From Nocardioides jiangsuensis (GTDB lineage Bacteria > Actinomycetota > Actinomycetes > Propionibacteriales > Nocardioidaceae): DNA of 64,000 bases. The notes beneath the pieces are model-generated. The model was not told the DNA's origin and searched no databases. It was given only the letters and a program-made list of their open reading frames with translations. Shown one piece after another: positions 34,655 through 43,742 of the stretch. Each line of letters starts with the position of its first letter. Position 1 is the stretch's first letter. Position numbers and translations under genes: made by a program. The stretch covers positions 558,001-622,000 of the forward strand of contig NZ_JAIEZQ010000001.1 of the NCBI RefSeq assembly GCF_019679455.1, written 5' to 3'.

Positions 34655-36126
34655 GCGTCCTTGCGATCGACGCGGGCACCACCGGTGTCACCGCGCTCGT
34701 GGTCACCGCCGAGGGCACCATCGCCGCGCGCGGCTACCAGGAGTTCGGCCAGCACTTCCCCCGGCCCGGCTGGGTGGAGCACGCGCCCGAGGAGATCTGG
34801 CAGGCGACCCTCGAGGCCACCCGCGCCGCGCTCCGGCAGTACGACGCGACCGGCGGTCCCGCGCTGCGCGGCATCGGCATCACCAACCAGCGCGAGACCG
34901 TGCTGCTGTGGGACCGCGAGACGCTCGGGTCCCCCCGCCGCGCGATCGTGTGGCAGGACCGCCGTACCGCCGGCGTCTGCAACCGGCTCCGCGAGGAGGG
35001 GCACGAGCCGCGGGTCGCCGAGCTGACCGGGCTGCGCCTCGACCCGTACTTCTCCGCCACCAAGCTGCGCTGGCTCGCCGAGGAGGAGCCGAACACCTGG
35101 GCCCTCGTGGAGTCCGGCCGGTACGCCGTGGGCACCGTCGACTCCTACCTCGTCGCCCGGATGACCCGCGGCACCTGGCACGTCACCGACGTCTCGAACG
35201 CCTCGCGCACGCTGCTGTTCGACCTCGAGACCGGGGACTGGTCCGACGAGCTGTGCTCGCTGTTCGGGGTGCCGCGCGACGCGCTCCCCGACGTCGTCCC
35301 CTCGTGGGGTCCGGTCGCCACCTCCGACCCGCGCTCGTTCGCCGGGCTCGAGCTGCCGATCGCGGGCATCGCGGGTGACCAGCAGTCGGCCTTGTTCGGG
35401 CAGACCTGCTTCGACGAGGGCGACACCAAGTGCACCTACGGCACCGGGTCGTTCATCCTTACCAACACCGGGTCCACGGTGGTGCGCTCCGACGCCGGGC
35501 TGCTGTCCACCGCGGCCTGGCGGTCGCCGTCCGGCGAGACGACGTACGCGCTGGAGGGCGCGATCTTCGTGACCGGCGCGGCGGTGCAGTGGCTGCGCGA
35601 CGGGCTGCAGATCATCGGCTCGGCCGCGGAGACCGAGGCGATCGCCGGCACCGTCCCCGACAGCCACGGCGTGGTCTTCGTGCCCGCGCTGACCGGGATG
35701 GGCGCCCCCGACTGGGACCCGCACGCGCGCGGGCTGATCGCCGGGATCACCCGGGGTACGACGCGCGCCCACCTCGTGCGGGCCACGCTGGAGGCGATCG
35801 CGTTCGAGGTGCGCGACGTCGTGGAGACGATGCCGGCGCTCACCTCGCTCGCGGTCGACGGCGGTGCGTCGGCGAACAACCTGCTCTGCCAGCTGCAGGC
35901 CGACCAGCTCGGCGTCCCGGTCGAGCGGCCGGAGATCGTGGACACCACCGCGCTCGGCGCCGCCTTCCTCGCCGGTCTCGGCACCGGGGTGTGGGAGTCC
36001 ACCGAGGAGCTGCGCCAGACCTGGCACCTCGACCGCCGCTTCGAGCCGCAGGGCGACCGGGCCGCGGCCGACGCCGCGCACACCAGGTGGCGGGAGGCCG
36101 TGGAGCGGGCCAAGGGCTGGGGCTAG
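34651..36126 (+). CDS. glpK: Glycerol kinase
   Basis: 491 aa FGGY kinase. LAIDAGTTGVTALVV (phosphate loop), FPRPGWVEHAPEEIW, GIGITNQRETVLLWDRETL, RRAIVWQDRRTA, LRLDPYFSATKLRWL, VGTVDSYLVARMTRGTWHVTDVSNASRTLLFDL, AGIAGDQQSALFGQTCF, KCTYGTGSFIL, LAVDGGASANNLLCQLQAD. It phosphorylates glycerol to sn-glycerol-3-phosphate. Length and motifs match the family closely. No GlpF or GlpD gene is adjacent; the coupled partner is DUF1028. Confidence 0.95.
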   Translation: MSVLAIDAGTTGVTALVVTAEGTIAARGYQEFGQHFPRPGWVEHAPEEIWQATLEATRAALRQYDATGGPALRGIGITNQRETVLLWDRETLGSPRRAIVWQDRRTAGVCNRLREEGHEPRVAELTGLRLDPYFSATKLRWLAEEEPNTWALVESGRYAVGTVDSYLVARMTRGTWHVTDVSNASRTLLFDLETGDWSDELCSLFGVPRDALPDVVPSWGPVATSDPRSFAGLELPIAGIAGDQQSALFGQTCFDEGDTKCTYGTGSFILTNTGSTVVRSDAGLLSTAAWRSPSGETTYALEGAIFVTGAAVQWLRDGLQIIGSAAETEAIAGTVPDSHGVVFVPALTGMGAPDWDPHARGLIAGITRGTTRAHLVRATLEAIAFEVRDVVETMPALTSLAVDGGASANNLLCQLQADQLGVPVERPEIVDTTALGAAFLAGLGTGVWESTEELRQTWHLDRRFEPQGDRAAADAAHTRWREAVERAKGWG

Positions 36127-36136
36127 CCGTCGCGCG

Positions 36137-37111
36137 TCAGGACCGGAGCCGGTCCAGCTTCTCCCGGGCCTCCGCGAGCACCCGGCGCAGGTCGTCGGCG
36201 ATCTCCCGCCGCCCGTCGCGGCGCTCCTCGGCGTCGGCGAGCTCCTCGTCGTTGGTCTCGATCCGGTGCTCCACCTCGGCGGCCTTGCGACGCAGCTCCT
36301 CGAGCTCGGCCTGCAGCTGGAGGGTCCGCGCCTCGAGCTTGGCCACCCTGCGCTCGGCCTTGGCCAGCTTCTTGTCCGCACCGGCCGCGGCACTCTCCGC
36401 CTCGGCCAGGTGCTGCTCGGCCTCGTCGAGCTCGCGGTTCTCGTCCGGTACCACGCTGAGCTCGGCCCGCGCGGGCTGCTCCTCCTCGGCCGGCGCCGCG
36501 GTGCCGGCCGCCCGGCGCGCGGGCCGCTCCAGGCTGGCGAACCGGACGGCGTGCTCCCCCAGCAGCTCGGGCAGCGCCACCGCCCCCGTGATCTCGGCGC
36601 CCTCCACCCCGCTGGCCGACAGCGGGCGGACCAGCGCGGCGGTCCGCACGGCGGCGGCCGCACCCTCGTCGACCATGGCCGCACGCAGCGTCTCCTCGAC
36701 CTGGTCGGCCACCGCGTCGCCGACCCGGGTGCCGAGGTCGGCGGCGAGCACCCTCGCCTGGGTGGTCACCGCGGCGGTCAGCTGGCGGCGTTGCCGGCCG
36801 AGCTGGCGCAGCTCCTCGCCGGCCATGTTCTCCTGCGCCTCGCGCAGCGCCGCGCCGAGCATGAGCACCTGGTCGACCTGGTCCGGGTCGTGCCGGACCA
36901 GCATGTTGACCACCCAGGCGGCGGTGCTCGGCTTGGGCAGCTTCCCGACCCGGGCCGCGAGGTCCTTGTCGCCGGCGCCCTTGGCCTCCTTGGCGAGCTC
37001 GTTGCGGCGGGCGGTGAACGCGTCGGGGCCCAGGGCGTACAGCTCCTCCGCCGCGGCGGTCAGGTCACGCACCGCCACGTCGTCGGCTCCCCCGTCGGCT
37101 GCTCCTGGCAC
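36137..37111 (-). CDS. Conserved actinobacterial coiled-coil protein
   Basis: 324 aa, function unknown. N-terminal domain ALGPDAFTARRNELAKEAKGAGDKDLAARVGKLPKPSTAAWVVNMLVRH (residues 25-75) recurs in uncharacterised actinobacterial proteins. A Pro/Ala-rich linker leads to a long heptad-rich coiled coil (about 225-320, rich in Glu, Lys, Leu, Ala). No signal peptide or TM, so probably cytosolic, perhaps a scaffold. GTG 37111 is set by a leaderless -10 box. Its 3' end is 10 nt from the glpK stop (convergent). Confidence 0.75.
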   Translation of the reverse strand: MPGAADGGADDVAVRDLTAAAEELYALGPDAFTARRNELAKEAKGAGDKDLAARVGKLPKPSTAAWVVNMLVRHDPDQVDQVLMLGAALREAQENMAGEELRQLGRQRRQLTAAVTTQARVLAADLGTRVGDAVADQVEETLRAAMVDEGAAAAVRTAALVRPLSASGVEGAEITGAVALPELLGEHAVRFASLERPARRAAGTAAPAEEEQPARAELSVVPDENRELDEAEQHLAEAESAAAGADKKLAKAERRVAKLEARTLQLQAELEELRRKAAEVEHRIETNDEELADAEERRDGRREIADDLRRVLAEAREKLDRLRS

Positions 37112-37124
37112 GCTCCCGAGGATA
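37112..37124 (-). promoter_or_regulatory. Leaderless -10 box for the coiled-coil gene
   Basis: TATCCT (complement of 37119-37124), 7 nt before GTG 37111. Confidence 0.55.
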
Positions 37125-37166
37125 GGCAACACCGCCGTACGGCGCGGGCGGACCGGGCAGGACGGG

Positions 37167-38876
37167 CTAGCGGACCGCCTTCGCGGCGAAGACGTAGCGG
37201 GTGTCGTCGTCGAGCGGGACGCCCTGGCAGGACCAGATCGTCGCGCCGCCGCACGACATCCGGCTGCTGGTGTTGGACAGGGTCAGGTTGACGCGGGCGA
37301 CCGACCGGCGGTCGAAGGGCACCGTGAGCACGCCGTTCCCGCGCCGGTCCAGGCGGACCGGGACCAGCCGGACGTCGCCGCCCACCCGGTGCACCGCGAC
37401 CGTGGCCTTGGCCCCGCGGCCGGGGGCGGGCAGGTCGAGCAGCAGGCGCAGCCGCCAGGTGCCGGTCAGCGAGCTCGCCGGCCGGAAGCCGACGTGCGCG
37501 TTGGAGAGGTGGTCCAGGTCGATCTGCCGGGCCCGCACCGTCGGCCGGTCACGGCTCGGCCAGAACGTGCGCAGCACCGGGGCCACCGGGTAGCGGGCGC
37601 CCTCGTCGTACCAGCGGCGCGCGATCTGGTTCCGGGCACCGAAGGCCGCGAACGCCCTGCCGAAGCCGACCCCGCGCGCGGCGAGCACGGCGCGCACCGC
37701 CTGCAGCGAGTACTCGTCGCGGGCGCCGGCCCGGGCGTCGAGGCGGCGCCAGACCTGCCGGACCACGGTCGGGTCGGAGGCTGCGCCGGCGCCGAGGTAC
37801 TCGCTGAGGAAGCGCCAGAAGATCCAGTTGCCGTAGACGAAGCCGTCGCTGTCGGTGCCCGGGTAGTCCAGAGGCGCCAGCGGGTACCGGAGCGGGCTGT
37901 CGGCGAGGTACTGCAGGTTGTCGTCGACGTCGTCGAACACCTCGTCCTCGACCCAGGTGGCCGTGCCCTCCATCAGCCACAGGTCCTCGAGGAAGTCGTA
38001 GGAGAACTGCACCGCGTGGAAGAACTCGTGCGCGGCGGTCGCCCGCAGGCTGTCGTCCGGCTGCGCGCCGCCGTACTGCTCCGCTGAGAAGTCGTCGTCG
38101 ACCGCGCAGTAGGCGGACACGTCGTAGCGCCGCCAGCGCTCGGGGTCGTCGGTGGTGCAGTAGCCGTACGTCGGCCGCTCCTTGCCGCCGAGGTCGGCGA
38201 GGTAGACGTCGAGCAGGCCGTTGGGGCCGGGGGTGCTGGAGTCGCCGTCCGCCAGCGGCGCCCGGTAGCCGCCACTGGTGACGACCTTCGCCCACGCCTC
38301 CTCGAACACCGCCGCGGTGGTCTCCACCTGGTCGGGGACTCCGTCCCCGTCCGCCTCCCCGTTCGTGTCCTCGAGCGACGGCGCGTCGGCGGTGCTGGCG
38401 ACCCAGTGCACGCAGAGGTGCTCGGTGCAGGTGACCTCGGCGCGGACGGTGTAGCCGTTGCCCATCTCGTCGGCCTTGCCGTCGGTGGGCCGGGCCAGGA
38501 TCGACCGGGCGGTGGCGCGGTCCGCCGGGTCGAGCGCGGGCAGCGTGGCGACGAGGTCGCGCAGCACCATCGTCGCGTCGCCCTCGGGTGCCTCCGTGGC
38601 GGTGGGCTCGGGCGCCGCCTCCGGGCTGTCGTACGGCGTCGGTCCGCCCGGCGTACGGCGGGCTCGGTCGCGGTCGTCCGCGAAGAGCCGCTGGGCCGCG
38701 GCCAGCGCGTCCTCGGCGGCCTGGCGACGCTCCGTGCCGGTGCCCGTGTCGCGGGGTGCCGCGGTGACCAGGAGCCGCTCCGCAGCGGCCGGCCGCGGCT
38801 CGGCGGCCGCGCTCGGCACGGTGGTGGGGACGACGATCGCGAGCAGCATGACGAGCAGCCCGGCCTTGGTGCGCAT
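37167..38876 (-). CDS. Secreted metalloprotease-like protein (MXAN_6640-type)
   Basis: 569 aa. Signal peptide at residues 1-25 (TKAGLLVMLLAIVVPTTVPSAAAEP). HEFFHAVQFSYDF in the middle gives an HExxH zinc motif; the downstream EGTATWVEDEVFDDVDDN glutamates may give the third ligand. A preceding Asp-rich stretch (DTNGEADGDGVPDQVE, DSSTPGPNGLLDVYLADLG) looks like thrombospondin-3-type calcium binding. C-terminal beta domain. ATG 38876 is chosen because GGAGGGGAACC lies directly before it; an upstream ATG seven codons earlier would put this site inside the gene. Confidence 0.75.
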   Translation of the reverse strand: MRTKAGLLVMLLAIVVPTTVPSAAAEPRPAAAERLLVTAAPRDTGTGTERRQAAEDALAAAQRLFADDRDRARRTPGGPTPYDSPEAAPEPTATEAPEGDATMVLRDLVATLPALDPADRATARSILARPTDGKADEMGNGYTVRAEVTCTEHLCVHWVASTADAPSLEDTNGEADGDGVPDQVETTAAVFEEAWAKVVTSGGYRAPLADGDSSTPGPNGLLDVYLADLGGKERPTYGYCTTDDPERWRRYDVSAYCAVDDDFSAEQYGGAQPDDSLRATAAHEFFHAVQFSYDFLEDLWLMEGTATWVEDEVFDDVDDNLQYLADSPLRYPLAPLDYPGTDSDGFVYGNWIFWRFLSEYLGAGAASDPTVVRQVWRRLDARAGARDEYSLQAVRAVLAARGVGFGRAFAAFGARNQIARRWYDEGARYPVAPVLRTFWPSRDRPTVRARQIDLDHLSNAHVGFRPASSLTGTWRLRLLLDLPAPGRGAKATVAVHRVGGDVRLVPVRLDRRGNGVLTVPFDRRSVARVNLTLSNTSSRMSCGGATIWSCQGVPLDDDTRYVFAAKAVR

Positions 38877-38976
38877 GGTTCCCCTCCGGGTCCGCATTGT
38901 GTGGGTAAAGACTAGGGTCAGCCACCGCCACACACGGGTAGATCGGCGCAAACGGGATCCCGGCGCGCCGAGGGGG

Positions 38977-39636
38977 TCAGTCGTCGTCGAGGCCCTGCTC
39001 GATGGCGTAGCGGACGAGCTGCACCCGGTTGTGCAGCTGGAGCTTGCGCAGGGTGTTCTGCACGTGGTTCTGCACGGTGCGGTGGGACAGGAACAGCCGC
39101 TCGGCCACCTGCTTGTAGGAGAGCCCCTTGGCGACCAGCCGGAGCACCTCGGTCTCGCGGTCGGTGAGCCGGGGCGTGTCCGCACCGTTCGGGGCCGGGG
39201 CGTCGGAGAGCCGGCGGTACTCCCCCAGCACCAGGCCGGCCAGGCCCGGGGTGAACACGGTGTCGCCGCGGGCCACCCGCAGCACCGCGTCGAGCAGCTC
39301 CTCGCGTGAGGCCGACTTGACCAGGTAGCCGGTCGCCCCCGCCTTGACCGCGTCGAGCACGTCACCCTGCTCTCCGGACGCGGAGAGGATCAGCACCCGC
39401 AGCGCCGGGTCCGCCTTGACCAGTGCGGCGGTCACCTCGACGCCGTTCGGTGCCGGGATCTGCAGGTCGAGGACCACCACGTCGGGGCGGGCCGCGGGCG
39501 CCCGGTTCAGCGCCTCGGTGCCGTTCGCGGCGCTGGCGACCACGTCGAGCCCCGCCTCGGTGAGATCGCGGGCCACGCCGTCACGCCACATCGGGTGGTC
39601 GTCGACGACCATCACCTTGATCCTGGGGTCGGTCAC
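38977..39636 (-). CDS. NarL/LuxR-family response regulator (MacR-like)
   Basis: 219 aa. Receiver domain: VMVVDDHPMWRDGVARDL (acidic pair), phospho-Asp in DVVVLDLQIP, Lys in GYLVKSASREEL. C-terminal LuxR HTH LTDRETEVLRLVAKGLSYKQVAERLFLSHRTVQNHVQNTLRKL. No cognate kinase is adjacent. The nearest HisKA_3-type kinase, the usual partner class, is at 52483-53652, and intervening genes look accessory. GTG 39636 has GGAAGG upstream, and a TAGCCT -10 lies near 39670. Confidence 0.88.
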   Translation of the reverse strand: MTDPRIKVMVVDDHPMWRDGVARDLTEAGLDVVASAANGTEALNRAPAARPDVVVLDLQIPAPNGVEVTAALVKADPALRVLILSASGEQGDVLDAVKAGATGYLVKSASREELLDAVLRVARGDTVFTPGLAGLVLGEYRRLSDAPAPNGADTPRLTDRETEVLRLVAKGLSYKQVAERLFLSHRTVQNHVQNTLRKLQLHNRVQLVRYAIEQGLDDD

Positions 39637-39763
39637 CCGCGGTCCTTCCGTCGCTGCTCCTGCCGAAGGCTAACCGCCGCACGCCGCGCAGCGGGGGAAG
39701 ATGGCGACCACGCGCAGGGCGCGCGGTTCCGGCGAGGCGCCACGGCGAGGCTCGAGGGCAGGC

Positions 39764-41326
39764 TCAGTCCGACAGGAACTCCTCCACCTCGGTGAGGAAG
39801 ACCGACCAGGCCGGCTCGTCGGCGAGCAGGATGTGGTTCGAGCTCTCGAGCAGGACGAAGCGGCTGTTCGGGATGACCGACGCCAGCAGGCGCCCCTGCT
39901 CCAGGGGCGGTCGACGATCGTCGCGCGCGTGCAGCACCAGCGCGGGGGCCCTCACCCGTGGCGCGACGTCGAGGATGTCCACCTGGCCGTTCACCTCCAG
40001 CACGCGCGCGGCGTTCTCCGGTGAGCTCGTCCTGCGCTGCAGGTCGTTGAAGGCGTCCCAGAGCTCTTTCGACCCGCCGGGCATGAACTGTGTGGTGAAG
40101 AACTGACGGAAGGTCGGTTCGTCCCTGCCCCAGCCCAGACGCATCAGGTCGATCTCGAGCTCGTGCTTCCGCCGCTGCTCCTCGGTGCGCGCCCGGACGG
40201 CCGTGCCCTGGGCGTAGCCGCCGTAGAGCACCAGCCGACTGACGCGCTCCGGGTGGCGCACGGCGTACATGACCGCCACTGCGGCGCCCTGCGATATGCC
40301 CAGCAGCGGGAACCGGTCGAGACCGGCCTGGTCGACCACCGTCTCCAGGTCGCTGACGAAGTCCTCGAACGTCGGCGGAGGGATGTCCCAGTCGGACAGG
40401 CCGCCTCCGCGCACGTCGTACCGGATGAGGCGGTGACGGCGGGACAGCTCGGTCAGCCAGTGCCGCCACACCGGGCTGTGCCAGTCGTGATCGACATGAG
40501 TGAGCCAGTTGGCCGCCTTCACCAGCGGCGGGCCGGCGCCGGAGCTCGCGTAGGCCAGCGTGATGCCGTCCGGCGTGCGGCAGAACCGGATCTCCTGCTC
40601 CAGGCGGCCGAGATCGGCCGCACTGATCGCACCGGCGTCCTCGAGTCCCCGGATCAGCTGCTCCCGCAACGCCGACGCCTCGGGTCCCGGGGCCACGCCG
40701 AGCTCACGGAGGAGGGTGCGGTCCAGGCGCTCGTACTGCCGCAACGCGGCACGGGTGTCGCCGGCGCGGGCACGCTCGCGCATGAGGCCGACGTGAGCCT
40801 CCTCGTCGAGCGGGTCCTCGTCGAGGATGTCCCGCCACCGCCGAGCCTGGCGCAGCAGCGCCTCCCGGAGCTCGGCCAGCCGCTCCCGGCTGTCCGCGGC
40901 CCACTCGGCGTACAGGTCCGCCGGAAGCAACGTCGCACCGTAGCGGTCCAGCACCTCCTCCGCAGGGGTCACTCCACCGGCGTCCAACGCCGCGCGCGCG
41001 TCACGCTCGAACCCGGCCGCGTCGATGTCCACCGTGACCCCCGGGAGCAGGGAGACCATCTCGTCCCGGAGCGCGACGGCGTCGCGCCGGTCCATCGCCC
41101 GGCGGGCGTAGTGGGCGGCCTTGTGCAGCCGTGGACTCGCCGCGTCCACGTCCAGTCCCGGCCACAACCGCTCGATCAGCTGCTCACGGTGCAGCCGCCG
41201 TCCCTCCGTCAGGGCGAGCACCTTCACGACGGCCGCGGCATCCCGCCGCGCCCACGCCGCATCCTGGACGCGCATCCCGTCGACGCGGACGGCGAAGCCG
41301 TCCAGAAGGTCGATCTCGACCGACAC
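39764..41326 (-). CDS. BTAD regulator fused to alpha/beta hydrolase
   Basis: 520 aa. Residues 1-90: OmpR-type winged helix (AAVVKVLALTEGRRLHREQLIERLWPGLDVDAASPRLHKAAHYARRAM). Residues 95-240: bacterial transcriptional activation domain (SARP-like TPR helices, RARAGDTRAALRQYERLDRTLLRELGVAPGPEASAL). Residues 250-520: alpha/beta hydrolase with nucleophile Ser in LLGISQGAAVAV, Asp in LHARDDRRPP and His in SSNHILL, so the triad is complete. The hydrolase may sense or degrade a signal molecule (inference). GTG 41326 is preferred over GTG 41335 because GGGGAGAGG is then correctly spaced. Confidence 0.85.
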   Translation of the reverse strand: MSVEIDLLDGFAVRVDGMRVQDAAWARRDAAAVVKVLALTEGRRLHREQLIERLWPGLDVDAASPRLHKAAHYARRAMDRRDAVALRDEMVSLLPGVTVDIDAAGFERDARAALDAGGVTPAEEVLDRYGATLLPADLYAEWAADSRERLAELREALLRQARRWRDILDEDPLDEEAHVGLMRERARAGDTRAALRQYERLDRTLLRELGVAPGPEASALREQLIRGLEDAGAISAADLGRLEQEIRFCRTPDGITLAYASSGAGPPLVKAANWLTHVDHDWHSPVWRHWLTELSRRHRLIRYDVRGGGLSDWDIPPPTFEDFVSDLETVVDQAGLDRFPLLGISQGAAVAVMYAVRHPERVSRLVLYGGYAQGTAVRARTEEQRRKHELEIDLMRLGWGRDEPTFRQFFTTQFMPGGSKELWDAFNDLQRRTSSPENAARVLEVNGQVDILDVAPRVRAPALVLHARDDRRPPLEQGRLLASVIPNSRFVLLESSNHILLADEPAWSVFLTEVEEFLSD

Positions 41327-41446
41327 CGCACCCACCTCTCCCCCTCAGGATGGCAGGACGTGAGCTCCCCGATCCATGGCCGACGCGGACGAGAACCCCT
41401 GGCGCGCACGGCGCTTCCGGCGGACGCTGGAGAGGTGCCTTCCCGC

Positions 41447-41986
41447 ATGCCGGCTCTGTGGCTGCTCGTGCTGGTGACCGCCGCGACCGCATGCGAGGGG
41501 TCCTCGACCAGGGAGGAGACCGTGGTGCATGCCCCCGACGTGATGACCGTGAGCAGCCCGGCGTTCCGGGAGGGCCACCCCATCCCGGCACGTTTCACCT
41601 GTGACGGCGACGGCCAGTCCCCGCCGCTGGACTGGCACGGCGTGCCGGCGGGGGCGGCGGCCCTGGCCCTGGTCGTCGACGACCCGGACGCCCCGCGGAG
41701 GACGTTCGTGCACTGGGTGGTGCTGGACCTGCCGGTCGAGACCGCGGGGCTGGACGCGGACCAGGTGCCCCCTGGCGCCGTACAGGCGAGGAACTCCGCG
41801 GGACACGCCTCGTACTTCGGCCCGTGCCCGCCCAGCGGCACGCACCACTACCGGTTCACGGTCTATGCGCTCTCGGAGCGGACCGGGCTGCGTGACGGCG
41901 CCCGGCTCGACCAGGCGCTGCGCGCGGTCGAGGCGGCCGCGACCGCGCAGGGCCGGCTGGTCGGCACCTACGCGCGCCACGGTTGA
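41447..41986 (+). CDS. YbhB/YbcL family (PEBP-like) probable lipoprotein
   Basis: 179 aa. Short N-terminal hydrophobic segment ALWLLVLVTAATAC ends at Cys17, an atypical but possible lipobox (A-T-A-C). PEBP fold: MTVSSPAFREGHPIPARFTCDGDGQSPPLDWHGVP, ALVVDDPDAPRRTFVHWVVLDLP, SYFGPCPPSGTHHYRFTVYALS, the canonical ligand pocket (DPDAP, HW, PCPP). Role in bacteria unclear. GGAGAGG lies 11 nt before ATG 41447; GTG 41435 is an alternative that would add VPSR to the signal. Divergent from the BTAD regulator. Confidence 0.88.
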   Translation: MPALWLLVLVTAATACEGSSTREETVVHAPDVMTVSSPAFREGHPIPARFTCDGDGQSPPLDWHGVPAGAAALALVVDDPDAPRRTFVHWVVLDLPVETAGLDADQVPPGAVQARNSAGHASYFGPCPPSGTHHYRFTVYALSERTGLRDGARLDQALRAVEAAATAQGRLVGTYARHG

Positions 41987-42007
41987 CGGCCGTCCCGGGT
42001 ACGACGC

Positions 42008-43741
42008 TCAGCGGCTCCGTCTGAGGACCCGTGCCTCCCAGGGGGCGAGGGTGATCCCCGCATCCGAGCCGGACGCCTCGGCGGGCTCGACGTTGCCCAG
42101 GACCAGCTCGGCCGCGGCCCACTCCGCCGCCTCGGGGACCGTGGCGACGACCTCGCGGCCGGTGAAGTTGCCGAGCACGAGCAGCTCGACGCCGTCGAGG
42201 CGGCGCGTGAACGCGTAGACGTCGGGGTCGTCCGGGAGCAGCATCGTGAAGTCGCCGTGGGCCACGACCGGCTCGGTGTGGCGCAGCCCGACCAGCCGGC
42301 GGTAGTGCGCCAGCACGGAGTCCGGGTCAGCCAGGGCGGCCTCGGCGTTGACCTGCTTGTAGTCGGGGTTCACCCCCATCCACGGGGTGCCGGTCGTGAA
42401 GCCGGCGTGGGGCGAGTCGTCCCACTGCATCGGGGTGCGCGCGTTGTCCCGGCCCATCGTCCGCAGTGCGTGCAGCACGGCCTCCGGGTCGGCGCCACCC
42501 GCGACCGCGTCGTGGTAGTGGTTGACCGACTCGAGGTCCTGGAAGTCGTCGATGTCCTCGAACGGCGCGTTCGCCATGCCGAGCTCCTCGCCCTGGTAGA
42601 CGTACGGCGTGCCGCGGTGCAGGTGCAGCACGGTGCCGAGCATCTTCGCGCTGCGCACGCGGTGCTCGCCGTCGTCGCCGAAGCGGGAGACCACCCGGGG
42701 CTGGTCGTGGTTGTTCCAGTAGAGGCTGTTCCACCCCTCGTCGTGCAGGCCCGCCTGCCACCGGCCGAGCGATGCCTTGAGGTCCCGCAGGTCGAGGGGG
42801 CGGACGTCCCACTTGCTGTCGCCCTGGTCGAGGCTGACGTGCTCGAACTGGAACACCATGTCGACCTCGGCCCGGTCGGGGTCGGTGAACAGCCGCGCCT
42901 CCTCGACCGTGACGCCCGGCATCTCGCCGACGGTGAGCAGCTCGGCGTCGCGGCCGGCGAAGACCTCCCGGTGCATCTCCTGCAGGAACTCGTGGATCCT
43001 CGGGCCGCCGGCGTAGAGGTCGAAGCCGTCGCCGTGTCGCTGTCCCGGGTGGACGTGGCCGTCGCGGAGCGGGAGCACCTTGGAGATCAGGTTGATGACG
43101 TCCATGCGGAAGCCGTCGACGCCCCGGTCGAGCCACCAGCGCATCATCGCGTAGACGGCGTGACGGACCTCGGGGTTCTCCCAGTTCAGGTCGGGCTGCT
43201 TGGGCGAGAACAGGTGCAGGAAGTACTCACCCGTCGCCTCGTCGTACTCCCAGGCGGGTCCCGAGAAGAACGACCCCCAGTTGGTCGGCTCGGCCCCCGG
43301 CGTCCCCGGGGTCATTCCCTCGCGGGCCGGGCGCCACCAGTACCAGTCCCGCTTCGGGTTGTCCGTGCTGCTCCGCGACTCCTGGAACCAGGCGTGCTCG
43401 TCGGAGGTGTGGTTGACCACGAGGTCCATGACGAGCTTCATGCCACGCGCGTGGACCCCGTCGAGCAGCGCGTCGAAGTCCTCGAGCGTCCCGAAGACCG
43501 GGTCGATGTCGCAGTAGTCGCTGATGTCGTAGCCGTTGTCGTCCTGCGGCGAGGGGTACACCGGCGAGAGCCAGAGGACGTCGACGCCGAGGCCGGCCAG
43601 GTAGTCCAGGCGCGAGGAGATCCCGGCGAGGTCACCGATCCCGTCGCCGTTGCCGTCGGCGAAGCTGCGCGGGTAGATCTGGTAGACCACGGCGCTGCGC
43701 CACCAGGGGTGCTCGGGGTCGTGGGTCAGGTGCTGGGGCAT
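42008..43741 (-). CDS. GH13 alpha-glucosidase / oligo-1,6-glucosidase
   Basis: 577 aa. [29 protein letters not shown] start, region [12 protein letters not shown], nucleophile Asp in [11 protein letters not shown], acid Glu in [10 protein letters not shown], stabiliser Asp in [17 protein letters not shown]. No signal peptide, so it hydrolyses imported short alpha-glucosides in the cytosol. It is the last gene of the ABC uptake operon, starting 1 nt after the MalG-like stop codon. No terminator follows visibly. Confidence 0.93.
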   Translation of the reverse strand: MPQHLTHDPEHPWWRSAVVYQIYPRSFADGNGDGIGDLAGISSRLDYLAGLGVDVLWLSPVYPSPQDDNGYDISDYCDIDPVFGTLEDFDALLDGVHARGMKLVMDLVVNHTSDEHAWFQESRSSTDNPKRDWYWWRPAREGMTPGTPGAEPTNWGSFFSGPAWEYDEATGEYFLHLFSPKQPDLNWENPEVRHAVYAMMRWWLDRGVDGFRMDVINLISKVLPLRDGHVHPGQRHGDGFDLYAGGPRIHEFLQEMHREVFAGRDAELLTVGEMPGVTVEEARLFTDPDRAEVDMVFQFEHVSLDQGDSKWDVRPLDLRDLKASLGRWQAGLHDEGWNSLYWNNHDQPRVVSRFGDDGEHRVRSAKMLGTVLHLHRGTPYVYQGEELGMANAPFEDIDDFQDLESVNHYHDAVAGGADPEAVLHALRTMGRDNARTPMQWDDSPHAGFTTGTPWMGVNPDYKQVNAEAALADPDSVLAHYRRLVGLRHTEPVVAHGDFTMLLPDDPDVYAFTRRLDGVELLVLGNFTGREVVATVPEAAEWAAAELVLGNVEPAEASGSDAGITLAPWEARVLRRSR

Positions 43742-43742
43742 C

